From Oceanobacillus caeni (lineage in GTDB: Bacteria; Bacillota; Bacilli; Bacillales; Amphibacillaceae): 36,809 bases of DNA. A model generated the notes under the pieces. That model searched no databases. It had not been told where the DNA came from and was given only the letters and a program-made list of their open reading frames with translations. Below, one piece after another: positions 15,167 to 24,975 of the stretch. Position 1 is the first letter of the stretch, and each line of letters starts with the position of its first letter. The DNA lies in NCBI RefSeq assembly GCF_019037185.1, contig NZ_JAHHXM010000030.1, positions 1-36,809 on the forward strand. The letters are read 5' to 3'. Made by a program: the position numbers and the translations under genes.

Positions 15167-15622
15167 ATGTCATTAAAACAGTTTAATTTAGCTAGAACTT
15201 CTCTACTTACTTTTATACAAGATTTAGATGAAGACATCATAGATAAAACTTCCGAGTACTTCGACAAAACCATTCGCTGGCATATCGGCAATATCTTATA
15301 TATGGATGAAAAATTATTATTCGTAAGTCAAAAGAAATCTCAAAAAATACCAAAAGAATATGCAGAATTATTTAGCTCGGATGTTCAGGTAAAGGATTGG
15401 GAAATAGAACCGCCTAGCTTATCACAATTAATAGAAGATTTAATACAGCAACAAGAAAGAATCAATAAGTACGATGATTTATTTTGGAAATCTAACGTTA
15501 AATTCAAATCCCCACACGGATATATTGAAACACATGGTGACCTATTAATCATGCTTGCCCAACGAGAGGCTGAAACACTTGGTTTGATAAGAGCAATGAA
15601 GAAAGTCCTTGAAGTTAAATAA
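15167..15622 (+). CDS. DinB-superfamily protein
   Basis: The 151-residue all-helical protein fits the DinB/YfiT four-helix-bundle pattern. The TIRWHIGNILYMDEKLL segment near 35-51 supplies the first candidate metal histidine, and THGDLLIMLAQREAETLGLIRAM carries a second. The usual third histidine in the HExxHxGQ-like segment is replaced (ETLGLI), so metal binding may be altered. The family includes bacillithiol-dependent transferases and DNA-damage-inducible proteins. The start is ATG at 15167 after AGGAGG. It converges with hmp and shares a perfect bidirectional terminator with it. Confidence 0.7.
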   Translation: MSLKQFNLARTSLLTFIQDLDEDIIDKTSEYFDKTIRWHIGNILYMDEKLLFVSQKKSQKIPKEYAELFSSDVQVKDWEIEPPSLSQLIEDLIQQQERINKYDDLFWKSNVKFKSPHGYIETHGDLLIMLAQREAETLGLIRAMKKVLEVK

Positions 15623-15636
15623 TAAAAAAACGTAAA

Positions 15637-15676
15637 AATACTCACACGTTTTTTCTTCTGAAAACGTGTGAGTATT
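15637..15676. terminator. Bidirectional terminator between DinB-like gene and hmp
   Basis: A perfect 16-bp stem (15637-15652 with 15661-15676) with an 8-nt loop. The stem ends in T-rich or A-rich flanks on both sides, suiting both converging genes. Confidence 0.9.
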
Positions 15677-15680
15677 TAAA

Positions 15681-16898
15681 TTAATCTCCTAATATTGCTA
15701 CAGGATTAAATACCTCAAAATGAATTTGATCCTTAGGTACACCCCATTGATTTAGTAATCGAACCATTGCTTGTAAAAATGGTAATGGTCCACAAAGATA
15801 AAAATCAACATCATTAGATGGTAAGACCTTTTTAAGCCAGTCCAAATCGACGTGACCTTCCTTATCATAACGTTTTTCTTGTTTATCCTCTTCCGTTGGT
15901 GAATCATAAACAACGTAAGAATGGACACGATGATTATTTTTAGCCAACTCCGACAAATGTTCTCTAAATGCATGAACTTTACTGTTTTGGGTAGCATGAA
16001 TAAACGTAATATCACGATTTGGCTCTTTTTCTACCGTAGTATTTAACATACTAAGAAGTGGAGTAACCCCAATTCCTCCACTTAATAAAACCATGGGCTT
16101 ATTAGACGGGCTTATAATAAAGTCCCCTGCAGGTACAGAAAACTGTAAGGTGTCCCCAACTTGGATGTTTTGGTGTAAATAATTAGAAACGATCCCTTTA
16201 GGTTGACCGTTGACTGAATCTTCCCGCTTGACACTTATTCGATAATAATCTTTCCCAGGAGCATCAGATAAACTGTAATGGCGGATATGGGTGTATTTTT
16301 CCCCCTCTATTTCCGCTTTTGTCGTTAGGTATTGACCTGCCTGATAATCAGCAATTGGTTCGTCATCTTTTGGTCTTAAGTAGAATGAGGTAATAATATC
16401 ACTTTCATCCACTTTCTTATCTACTACAAATTCCCGGTAACCTTCCCAACCACCAGGAGCACTTTTAGCTTTTTCATAGAGCTCTTTTTCGATACTTATA
16501 AAAGCATCGGCAATATAATTATACGCTTTACCCCATGCAGTTAAAATTTCTTCTGTTGCTGTTTCTCCAAGTACATCTTTCACCGCTTCAAGTAAGGTTT
16601 CTCCTACAACTGGATATTGCTCAGGTTTAATTCCTATGGCACGATGTTTTTCCGTCACTCTTGTAATAACTGGTTTTATGGCATCTAAATTATCTATATG
16701 CTCACCGGCTGCATAAACAGAGTAAGCTAAAGCTTCCTGTTGAATACCCCTTTTTTGGTTTGTCTGGTTAAAAAGGTTATATAAGTCGGGAACTTTTGTA
16801 AATAATAATTTATAAAATCTTTTACCGATTTCTGTACTGTGTTCCTTTAGAACCGGTGCAGTCGATTTTACTATTTCAATCGTCTTTTGATCCAGCAT
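15681..16898 (-). CDS. hmp: Flavohaemoglobin, nitric oxide dioxygenase
   Basis: The 405-residue cytosolic enzyme converts NO and O2 to nitrate using NAD(P)H. The globin domain (1-140) has the distal Y29 and Q53, proximal H85, and catalytic partners Y95 and E137, all as in E. coli Hmp. The ferredoxin-reductase part (about 150-405) has FAD motif RHYSLSD (206-212), the NAD(P) loop GGIGVTP (274-280) and a C-terminal DFYLCGPLPF. Length and motifs are complete. It is monocistronic, between the shared terminator and the mqo terminator. In Bacillus the gene is controlled by NsrR and ResDE; I looked for an NsrR-type palindrome upstream and saw no convincing one. Confidence 0.97.
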   Translation of the reverse strand: MLDQKTIEIVKSTAPVLKEHSTEIGKRFYKLLFTKVPDLYNLFNQTNQKRGIQQEALAYSVYAAGEHIDNLDAIKPVITRVTEKHRAIGIKPEQYPVVGETLLEAVKDVLGETATEEILTAWGKAYNYIADAFISIEKELYEKAKSAPGGWEGYREFVVDKKVDESDIITSFYLRPKDDEPIADYQAGQYLTTKAEIEGEKYTHIRHYSLSDAPGKDYYRISVKREDSVNGQPKGIVSNYLHQNIQVGDTLQFSVPAGDFIISPSNKPMVLLSGGIGVTPLLSMLNTTVEKEPNRDITFIHATQNSKVHAFREHLSELAKNNHRVHSYVVYDSPTEEDKQEKRYDKEGHVDLDWLKKVLPSNDVDFYLCGPLPFLQAMVRLLNQWGVPKDQIHFEVFNPVAILGD

Positions 16899-17005
16899 GT
16901 TTTTAATTTCCCCTTTACGTTTAAATTTTAGAGATGATGATAAACTTATTTTTGGGTATTATGAGTTATTTATGCTGGATATATTTGGAGCCGATGCTAA
17001 AAAGG

Positions 17006-17045
17006 GTAAAAAAAAGAACCTTTAATTCTTGATTAAAGATTCTTT
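17006..17045 (-). terminator. Intrinsic terminator after mqo
   Basis: A 14-bp stem with one mismatch (17013-17026 with 17032-17045), 5-nt loop, followed on the minus strand by about nine T. Confidence 0.9.
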
Positions 17046-17058
17046 AACTTATGAAAAA

Positions 17059-18561
17059 TTAACTCAATACTAATTCTTTTTTATCTAATCCAAGCGCTTT
17101 CTCGGAGGATTGGCGAATTTCTTGTAAAAGTTCTGGATAGTCCATTAAAGACATTCCAAATGAAGGAATCATTTTTTTAATTTTCACTTCCCACTCATTC
17201 ATATGTTCAGGAAAGCATCTACTTAAGACTTCAAGCATGACGTGAACAGCTGTTGAAGCTCCAGGTGATGCACCTAATAATGCCGCAACAGAACCATCCG
17301 AAGAAGTAATAACTTCAGTTCCAAATTGTAATGTTCCCTTGCCGCCTGCTTCCGTGTCTTTAATAACTTGAACACGTTGACCTGCAACAACTAAATCCCA
17401 ATCTTCTGATTTAGCAGTAGGAATAAATTCACGTAATTCTTCCATTCGTTTTTCCTTAGATAACAAGACTTGTTGAATTAAATATTTGGTTAATGCCATC
17501 TCTTTAACACCTGCAGATAACATCGTTAACACATTATTAGGTTTAACAGATAATATTAAATCGAACATGGATCCTGTTTTTAAGAACTTCGGTGAGAACC
17601 CCGCAAAAGGGCCAAATAATAATGATTTTTTATTATCGATAAATCTTGTATCAAGATGCGGAACTGACATTGGTGGCGCACCAACTTTTGCCTTTCCATA
17701 AACTTTCGCATGATGTTTTTCAACCACTTCGGGATTATTACATACCATAAATAGTCCACTTACAGGAAATCCACCAATATGTTTACTTTCAGGTATTCGT
17801 GTTTTTTGTAGAAGAGGTAAGCTTCCTCCACCTCCACCGATAAAGATAAATTTTGCTTTATGGTGCTCTACGTTACCGCTATCAAGATTTTTTACTTTAA
17901 GTTCCCATAACCCGTCACTAGTACGTTTCATGTTGTTAACACGATGTCTATATTGAATATTCACATTTTGAGCACTTAGATGTTCAAAGAGTAAACGTGT
18001 TAATGCTCCAAAGTTAACATCCGTTCCATATTCAACTTTAGTTGCAGCAATTGGTTCATTAGTCTGACGTTCCTTCATAATGAGAGGAATCCATTCACTA
18101 AGTTTTTCTGGATTATCAGAGAATTCCATTCCTTCAAATAAAGGATTTTTTGACATCGCTTCATAACGTTTCTTTAAAAAAGTTACATTTTCTTCCCCTT
18201 GCACCATACTCATGTGAGGCAATGGCATAATAAATTCTTGTGGATTACGAATTAGGTTGTTCTTCACTAGATAAGACCAAAATTGCATCGAAACTTGAAA
18301 TTGCTCGTTAATTTTAATCGCTTTACTAATATCTAAAGAACCATCTGGTTTTTCTACTGTGTAGTTGAGTTCGCATAAAGCGGCATGCCCTGTCCCTGCA
18401 TTATTCCATTCATTTGAACTCTCTTCCCCAGGTTTAGATAGACTTTCGAACACTGTAATGTCCCATTCCGGAACTAATTCTTTCAAAAATGTCCCCAAAG
18501 TCGCACTCATAATTCCTGCGCCAATTAAAATGACGTCAGTTTTATTATCTCTGTTGCCCAT
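17059..18561 (-). CDS. mqo: Malate:quinone oxidoreductase
   Basis: The FAD-dependent, membrane-associated enzyme oxidises malate to oxaloacetate and reduces menaquinone, bypassing soluble malate dehydrogenase. The N-terminal dinucleotide-binding fold is [17 protein letters not shown]. Later family motifs include [15 protein letters not shown], the [16 protein letters not shown] loop and the C-terminal [12 protein letters not shown]. The 500-residue length fits the family. The ATG at 18561 gives the product beginning [10 protein letters not shown]; a TTG three codons upstream (18570) has a slightly better-placed AGGGG, so the true start is open. It is monocistronic, with a strong terminator. 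Confidence 0.96.
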   Translation of the reverse strand: MGNRDNKTDVILIGAGIMSATLGTFLKELVPEWDITVFESLSKPGEESSNEWNNAGTGHAALCELNYTVEKPDGSLDISKAIKINEQFQVSMQFWSYLVKNNLIRNPQEFIMPLPHMSMVQGEENVTFLKKRYEAMSKNPLFEGMEFSDNPEKLSEWIPLIMKERQTNEPIAATKVEYGTDVNFGALTRLLFEHLSAQNVNIQYRHRVNNMKRTSDGLWELKVKNLDSGNVEHHKAKFIFIGGGGGSLPLLQKTRIPESKHIGGFPVSGLFMVCNNPEVVEKHHAKVYGKAKVGAPPMSVPHLDTRFIDNKKSLLFGPFAGFSPKFLKTGSMFDLILSVKPNNVLTMLSAGVKEMALTKYLIQQVLLSKEKRMEELREFIPTAKSEDWDLVVAGQRVQVIKDTEAGGKGTLQFGTEVITSSDGSVAALLGASPGASTAVHVMLEVLSRCFPEHMNEWEVKIKKMIPSFGMSLMDYPELLQEIRQSSEKALGLDKKELVLS

Positions 18562-18710
18562 ACTTATCAACCTTTTCCCCTAATTTTTTCAATTTTAGAT
18601 GTATAGCGGAATTTTTCATTAAACTCGTAAACACCTAATCTTCTACAGTACTATCATATCATAACTTATATAATTATTTATAGATTTTAAATTTCTACTA
18701 TTAGAGTTTT

Positions 18711-18847
18711 TTCAAAAAGTCCGATGAAAATGAAATGCCCTTGTGCTAGGGGTAGCGTCGTAGCAGATCATTACGGTGGGACGAGTAATTGGAGTCTCAG
18801 GACGCCGCGAGTTAGCCAACACGTTCCTTTTCATCCTCCTTTTTGAA
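18711..18847. mobile_element. MITE-like 137-bp inverted-repeat element
   Basis: Imperfect 24-bp terminal inverted repeats, TTCAAAAAG...GATGAAAA.GAA, lie at 18711-18734 and 18824-18847 (20 of 24 match). Further inward pairing (GCTA/TAGC, GCGTC/GACGC, TTAC/GTAA at 18771-18788) lets most of the element fold into one long hairpin. It is locally GC-richer than its surroundings and codes for nothing. It fills most of the 362-nt gap between mqo and dedA. No clear target duplication could be seen by eye. Confidence 0.6.
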
Positions 18848-18892
18848 TACGTACTATTATATATGAATAATTACGGTACTTTGTTAAATAAA

Positions 18893-18929
18893 AAACGTAG
18901 TGAAAGACTATTTATCTCCCACTACGTTT
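18893..18929 (-). terminator. Intrinsic terminator after the DedA gene
   Basis: A 10-bp stem (18893-18902 with 18920-18929) with a 17-nt loop and T5 on the minus strand, 4 nt after the stop codon. Confidence 0.8.
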
Positions 18930-18932
18930 CTA

Positions 18933-19535
18933 TTATCTTCTTTTTTTCACAAAGACAAACACAAAAATAATAAAAAGTAATAATAGAATTGCGTAAATTA
19001 TATTAGAATAAATATCCATATAATACACGATTACATCCCATGAGTTCCCAAGAGATGCACCTAAATTAACTAATACAATATTCCAAATAAACGTACCTAT
19101 CGTTGTAAAGATAAGAAATATACCAACATTCATATTTGACATTCCGGCCGGGATTGAAATTAAGCTTCGTATTAGCGGAATGAATCGGCATAGAAACACT
19201 GCCCATGGGCCATACTTATCAAACCATGCATCAGCTTTATGAATGTCACTTTTTTTAAGACGGAGTATATGCCCCCATCTATCAACTATCTTTTCTAGCC
19301 TTTCTACATCTAATTGTAAACCGATCATATATAAAACGATAGCCCCTACGACGGAGCCAGCAGTTGCGGATAGAACAACCTTGAATATAGTTAGGTTCGT
19401 AGTAGTTGTCATAAAACCACCAAATGTTAATATTACTTCTGATGGTATCGGAGGAAAGATATTTTCTAAAGCAATTAGAAACATTACTCCCATATAACCA
19501 AATTCATTCATAATTTCCGTTATCCAATTTTCCAT
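18933..19535 (-). CDS. DedA-family membrane protein
   Basis: The 200-residue polytopic protein has the DedA/VTT signatures: ENIFPPIPSEVILTFGG near the N-terminus and FLCRFIPLIRSLISIPAG with the conserved arginines in the middle. A hydrophobic C-terminal segment ends in VKKRR. DedA members act as lipid flippases or transporters (UptA/PopT types carry undecaprenyl phosphate and phosphatidylethanolamine); which one applies here cannot be told. ATG 19535 is preferred over GTG 19547 because the AGGTG site lies at the GTG itself. It is monocistronic, with its own promoter and terminator. Confidence 0.9.
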   Translation of the reverse strand: MENWITEIMNEFGYMGVMFLIALENIFPPIPSEVILTFGGFMTTTTNLTIFKVVLSATAGSVVGAIVLYMIGLQLDVERLEKIVDRWGHILRLKKSDIHKADAWFDKYGPWAVFLCRFIPLIRSLISIPAGMSNMNVGIFLIFTTIGTFIWNIVLVNLGASLGNSWDVIVYYMDIYSNIIYAILLLLFIIFVFVFVKKRR

Positions 19536-19644
19536 TTCATTTTGCACCTACGTCTCTCTATGTGTATTCTATTACGATTCTTCTATCATTTTATTTCGAA
19601 TAAATTCACTTTATCACTATAAAACGGAAGGAATAACTTATCTT

Positions 19645-19672
19645 ATCATAATTTGCTCAAGGTTAATGTTAA
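19645..19672 (-). promoter_or_regulatory. Candidate promoter of the DedA gene
   Basis: Minus-strand -35 TTAACA (19667-19672), 16-nt spacer and -10 TATGAT (19645-19650), about 110 nt before the start codon. Confidence 0.4.
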
Positions 19673-19684
19673 GTTTTTATTAAG

Positions 19685-19721
19685 AAAAAAGAGTCAGTCC
19701 CCCATATTAGGAAGCTGACTC
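19685..19721 (-). terminator. Intrinsic terminator after the RDD gene
   Basis: GAGTCAG and CTGACTC (19691-19697, 19715-19721) pair, with six T following on the minus strand. Confidence 0.8.
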
Positions 19722-19728
19722 ATTCGAA

Positions 19729-20118
19729 TTATTTTTCTTTTACAATAGTTCCAACGTAACGATCATGTGGTAGAATTTTTCCCTCTTCTTCCTCAAATGC
19801 TTTTGGACCTTTTAAATAATCAATCGTACTCCAAAAGTCTCTGTAAGCCATACGTTTCATAATTTGATTGCAATTTAGCTCGGAACCATCTTTATTCTCA
19901 AGTTCCAATCCCATCTTCTTATACCCATATGTTTGTCCATTTTTACGAAGTTGTGCGTATTCAAGCGACCATAATACTACTGTGGGTGTCACTAAAGCAT
20001 GAAACGCTTCGTTTTTAATCTTTTTACGTAAAACATACTCCACTCCCGCAGTTACTGTACTGGAAATGGCCAGATCAATTAAAAAAGCTTTCATACGTTT
20101 TTTCGTGATTGGTTTCAT
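19729..20118 (-). CDS. RDD-like membrane protein
   Basis: The 129-residue protein starts MKPITKKRMKAFLIDLAISS, in which R8-x-x-A-x-x-x-D14 matches the opening of RDD domains. Two hydrophobic segments follow (about 11-30 and 41-55), then a charged tail. ATG 20118 has an AGGGGG site 7 nt ahead; an upstream start at 20178 has none. RDD proteins are uncharacterised membrane proteins, some linked to ion tolerance. It lies 72 nt after the DUF1648 membrane protein gene and may be cotranscribed with it. Confidence 0.65.
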   Translation of the reverse strand: MKPITKKRMKAFLIDLAISSTVTAGVEYVLRKKIKNEAFHALVTPTVVLWSLEYAQLRKNGQTYGYKKMGLELENKDGSELNCNQIMKRMAYRDFWSTIDYLKGPKAFEEEEGKILPHDRYVGTIVKEK

Positions 20119-20190
20119 AATTTTCCCCCTTATTAATCTAACATTCATCCTTACGTAATATTGTATAATATGTTTCAAAACTATTAAATA

Positions 20191-20718
20191 TTATTTAACT
20201 TCTCGGTACATCTTCCAAATATAATAGATCGAAACACCAACTAACAACACGACTACAATTATAATTATCGATCCGAGCCCATTTCGATTGCCAATAGCTG
20301 TCTGAATCATCCCATAGAGTATGAACGCAAATAATATACTGATACACAAATTCATTACAGCTAACATTCTTGAAGAATATTTAACTACTCTATCTAATTG
20401 TGTTTCCGTTAATTTTTCCTTTTTCACAAAAGGAAGATTGATAAAATGCAGTGCTTCTTTTGGATCTTCTTGTTTAATAAATAAAAAATAGTTTAAACCA
20501 AAACATTGAAACAATAAAAAAACATATAGAACCAGGAAACCAATGAGGGTTCCTTTCCCATTCCACGCATCCGGTTCACCAGCTAAATTAAAATGCGTAG
20601 GAATCTCATCAGGAAGCTGTGTATAATAGTAAATGGAATAAAATACCGTAATAATGAGAATTAAAAAAGAACAAACATCAATCCATGGTGAATAAAAATT
20701 TTTAACCTTCCCCCACAT
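20191..20718 (-). CDS. DUF1648 domain membrane protein
   Basis: The 175-residue protein has four hydrophobic segments (about 15-33, 58-78, 118-140, 148-166). The extracytoplasmic loop LPDEIPTHFNLAGEPDAWNG is the DUF1648 signature shared with SdpI-type immunity proteins. This one has only the DUF1648 module and none of the SdpI C-terminal domain that I can see. The start is ATG at 20718 after GAGGGGAT. It is followed by the RDD gene and separated from gdhA by a strong terminator. The function is unknown. Confidence 0.85.
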   Translation of the reverse strand: MWGKVKNFYSPWIDVCSFLILIITVFYSIYYYTQLPDEIPTHFNLAGEPDAWNGKGTLIGFLVLYVFLLFQCFGLNYFLFIKQEDPKEALHFINLPFVKKEKLTETQLDRVVKYSSRMLAVMNLCISILFAFILYGMIQTAIGNRNGLGSIIIIVVVLLVGVSIYYIWKMYREVK

Positions 20719-20751
20719 GAACGATCCCCTCCTCTAGATTCCATTATATAC

Positions 20752-20795
20752 CAAAAAAACAGGTTGTATGGACGTTTTTCGTTCCATACAACCTG
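20752..20795 (-). terminator. Intrinsic terminator after gdhA
   Basis: A perfect 13-bp stem (20760-20772 with 20783-20795), 10-nt loop, then T7 on the minus strand. Confidence 0.92.
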
Positions 20796-20824
20796 CTATC
20801 ATAAATGTGCTTTTCCGTTTTAAA

Positions 20825-22213
<1,389 letters not shown>

Positions 22214-22303
22214 TCAGCCCCTAAATATAAGTTAAGTTTTTAACATAGTTATATTTTATAATATGACCATTAATAGATACAATATAAATTTTCGATTAAA
22301 TTA

Positions 22304-22318
22304 ATGCATATAACGCAT
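22304..22318. promoter_or_regulatory. Candidate LysR-type binding site between gdhA and the gltC-like gene
   Basis: ATGC-N7-GCAT fits the T-N11-A pattern of LysR-type operators. It lies in the 127-nt divergent spacer, close to the regulator's own start. This is inference from position and pattern only. Confidence 0.35.
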
Positions 22319-22340
22319 GAATAGACGGAGTGATGAAAAA

Positions 22341-23249
22341 ATGGAGTTTAGACAAATCCAATATTTCCTTGAAGTTGCCAAACGCGAACATGTTACAGAG
22401 GCTGCTAATGCCTTACATGTTGCACAATCCTCTGTTAGCAGACAGATTTTTAATTTAGAAGAAGAACTTGGTATAGAACTTTTCATTCGAGAAGGTAGGA
22501 ATGTAAAATTAACGACAATTGGTAAAATTTTCTATGACAGGATGCATTTAGTAATGAACATGATGGACGAAGCAAAAAGAGAAGTCAAGGAATATTTAAG
22601 CCCTGACAAAGGAACTGTTAGAATTGCCTTTCCTATGAGTATGGCCGCCCATACAATCCCAACCATCATTCATTCCTTTCGTATGCGTTATCCTGAAGTG
22701 AAATTTCAAATGATTAGTGCTGCCCATAAAGATCTCGTTAAAGGCGTTCAAAAAGGGGATTACAATTTAGCGATGGTTGCACCGATGCCCAAAAATAGAG
22801 GCGGAAAAATTAAAGGAACCGCTCTTTTCGTGGAAAAAATTGTTGCATTATTACCAAGTCATCATCCTTTGGCAGAGCGGGACTCCATCATGTTGCGAGA
22901 ATTGAAGGATGACTCTTTCGTTGTTTTATCTGAATCATTTGTATTTCGTGATCAAGTGATACAAGCTTGTAATAATGCAGGATTTTCTCCGAAGATTGCA
23001 TTTGAAGGAGAAGACATACATGCATTAAAAGGATTAGTTTCCGCAAGCCTCGGCGTTGCATTAATACCAGAAATGACTTTAATCGATAATACACCACGTC
23101 CTACTGTCATGATACCCATTTCTGATGCAAATTTAACTAGAACCGTTGGGGTCATTTTCTCAAACGAACGAAAATTGTCACCTACTGAGGAAGTATTTTA
23201 CCAATTCCTATTAGAAACATTTGAACGATTAAACGATTTTAAAAATTAA
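22341..23249 (+). CDS. LysR-family regulator, GltC-like
   Basis: The 302-residue regulator starts MEFRQIQYFLEVAKREHVTE, with the HTH segment VTEAANALHVAQSSVSRQIFNLEEELG near 17-43 and LFIREGRNVKLTTIG after it. These match GltC of B. subtilis closely, as do GEDIHALKGLVSASLGVALIPE and RTVGVIF in the effector domain. GltC activates glutamate synthase genes in B. subtilis and senses 2-oxoglutarate and glutamate. Here the divergent neighbour is gdhA instead, so it likely controls glutamate dehydrogenase. ATG 22341 is chosen after GGAGTG; an upstream in-frame ATG lacks a site. Confidence 0.9.
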   Translation: MEFRQIQYFLEVAKREHVTEAANALHVAQSSVSRQIFNLEEELGIELFIREGRNVKLTTIGKIFYDRMHLVMNMMDEAKREVKEYLSPDKGTVRIAFPMSMAAHTIPTIIHSFRMRYPEVKFQMISAAHKDLVKGVQKGDYNLAMVAPMPKNRGGKIKGTALFVEKIVALLPSHHPLAERDSIMLRELKDDSFVVLSESFVFRDQVIQACNNAGFSPKIAFEGEDIHALKGLVSASLGVALIPEMTLIDNTPRPTVMIPISDANLTRTVGVIFSNERKLSPTEEVFYQFLLETFERLNDFKN

Positions 23250-23260
23250 TTACTTTTTTA

Positions 23261-23301
23261 GAAAAAAGAATAGGTGTCCTAAACATCACCTTTCTTTTTT
23301 C
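23261..23301. terminator. Terminator between the gltC-like and CWC genes
   Basis: A stem of GAAAAAAGA...GGTG with CACC..TCTTTTTTC flanks a short loop between converging genes and has T6 on the plus strand. Confidence 0.65.
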
Positions 23302-23317
23302 AACCTTCTTAACACAT

Positions 23318-23530
23318 TTATGTAGTTTTATCCCTCATGATACTGGTTTTCTCTTTATACGCTTCTAAACAATTTTTACAGATGCAATGCTTTCTCCAAC
23401 TTTCTTCAGGTACTAAATCAAATATTCCTTTTGGAAACTTTTCCGAAGTGCACCAGCAATCCTCTGACGTACGTGCCATAAATTTATTTTCTTCTCCACA
23501 TAGCGGGCAGTAAATATTAGCCAAACCCAT
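23318..23530 (-). CDS. Cysteine-rich CWC family protein
   Basis: The 70-residue protein contains YCPLCGEENKF, DCWCTSEKFPKG and HCICKNCLE. The CxxC, CWC and CxCxxC pattern is the cysteine-rich CWC family, a small putative zinc-binding protein of unknown role. Start choice is difficult: ATG 23530 is only 2 nt after AAGGAG, and TTG 23524 has better spacing. It converges with the gltC-like gene and is divergent from ampS. Confidence 0.75.
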   Translation of the reverse strand: MGLANIYCPLCGEENKFMARTSEDCWCTSEKFPKGIFDLVPEESWRKHCICKNCLEAYKEKTSIMRDKTT

Positions 23531-23651
23531 CACTCCTTTCAATACCTTAACTAACCTTATTTTAGCATAAGAGTATGTTTGTTACAGATGTGATATTTTC
23601 TAGTGAATTTGGTAACATATATCTATACTTATAAAAATGGAGGAATTGAAA

Positions 23652-24887
23652 ATGATGTCTACGTTTAATGAGAATTTAGAGAAATACGCCTCCCTTGCAA
23701 TTGAAGTAGGTGCTAATGTTCAACAAGGGCAAACATTGGTTATCTCAGCACCAATTTCGGCTATTGATTTTGTTCGTATGTTAACGAAGAAAGCGTATGA
23801 AAAAGGGGCTGCTAATGTACTTCACGAATGGTCTGATGATGTATTGACTCGAACAAAGTTTGAATTGGCACCAGATGAAACATTTGAAACCTATCCAAAA
23901 TACTTAGCTAAACATCGTATCGATCTAGCGGAAAACGATGCCGCATTCCTTTTTGTTTTATCTAGCAATCCAGATTTACTGAATGGAATCGATCCAAAAC
24001 GAATTCAAACCAACTCTAAAACAGTTTCTACAGCCCTTGCTACCTTTACGAAATACGAAATGAGTGACAAAATAAGCTGGTCCATTGTATCTGTTCCAAA
24101 TGAAGCATGGGCCAAAAAGGTATTTCCGGAGTTAGATGGTGAAAAAGCTGTCCATGCATTGTGGGACGCTATATTCAATGCGACACGCGCTAATCTCTCA
24201 GAACCTGTTAACGCATGGAAAGAACACATTGATACGTTGGAATCCAAAGCTACCTATTTAAATGAACAAAAATTCAAAGCCCTACACTATCAAGCTGATG
24301 GAACGGACTTAACTATCGAATTACCTGAGAAACATATTTGGATAAGTGCGGAAAGTATAAATGAGAAAGGAACTCCTTTTGTCGCGAACATACCTACGGA
24401 AGAAGTATTTACCGCTCCTTTGAAAACAGGAGTAAATGGAACCGTCTCAGCAACAAAACCTTTAAGTTATTCCGGAAATTTGATTGAAAACTTCTCCTTA
24501 ACATTTAAAGATGGAAAAATTGTAGACTATCAAGCGGAAAAAGGATATGACACATTAAAGCATCTAATTGAAACAGATGAGGGCTCACATTTTACCGGTG
24601 AAGTGGCGCTCGTTCCCCATCACTCTCCTATTTCCGATACGGATTTAATTTTCTTTGAAACCCTTTTTGATGAGAATGCATCCAATCATATCGCAATTGG
24701 AAAGGGCTATGCTTTCTGTTTAGAAGGTGGAAAAGAAATGAGTGAAGAAGAGTTAAAAGAAAATGGTCTCAATGATAGTTTAACCCATGTCGATTTCATG
24801 ATAGGTTCAGACAAAATGAATATTGACGGTATTTTACCAGACGGAACAAGAAAACCTATTTTCAGAAAAGGAAATTGGGCGTTTTAG
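23652..24887 (+). CDS. ampS: M29-family aminopeptidase
   Basis: The 411-residue metallo-aminopeptidase is like AmpS/PepS of Bacillus and Streptococcus. The N-terminal LEKYASLAIEVGANVQQGQT is typical. The C-terminal half holds the metal-binding region, with FSLTFKDGKIVDYQAEKG, EVALVPHHSPIS, FFETLFDENASNHIAIGKGY and HVDFMIGSDKMNIDG containing the conserved E, H and D ligands. It trims N-terminal residues from peptides in the cytoplasm. ATG 23652 lies 8 nt after GGAGG; an ATG at 23637 overlaps that site. It is monocistronic, with a terminator. Confidence 0.93.
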   Translation: MMSTFNENLEKYASLAIEVGANVQQGQTLVISAPISAIDFVRMLTKKAYEKGAANVLHEWSDDVLTRTKFELAPDETFETYPKYLAKHRIDLAENDAAFLFVLSSNPDLLNGIDPKRIQTNSKTVSTALATFTKYEMSDKISWSIVSVPNEAWAKKVFPELDGEKAVHALWDAIFNATRANLSEPVNAWKEHIDTLESKATYLNEQKFKALHYQADGTDLTIELPEKHIWISAESINEKGTPFVANIPTEEVFTAPLKTGVNGTVSATKPLSYSGNLIENFSLTFKDGKIVDYQAEKGYDTLKHLIETDEGSHFTGEVALVPHHSPISDTDLIFFETLFDENASNHIAIGKGYAFCLEGGKEMSEEELKENGLNDSLTHVDFMIGSDKMNIDGILPDGTRKPIFRKGNWAF

Positions 24888-24894
24888 GAATAGA

Positions 24895-24938
24895 AGGTCG
24901 GATGATTGCTCTGATTAAGAGCCCATCCGACCTATTTT
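24895..24938 (+). terminator. Intrinsic terminator after ampS
   Basis: A 10-bp stem (24895-24904 with 24924-24933) is continued by an inner GCTCT/AGAGC stem, followed by ATTTTCT. Confidence 0.85.
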
Positions 24939-24975
24939 CTAACTTCAGTATTCCAGGAGTTTAGTCAATTTCAAC

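Noticed and set aside
16899-17005. NsrR or ResD site upstream of hmp
   Set aside because: Expected from B. subtilis, but I found no ATGTAT-like palindrome in the available leader.
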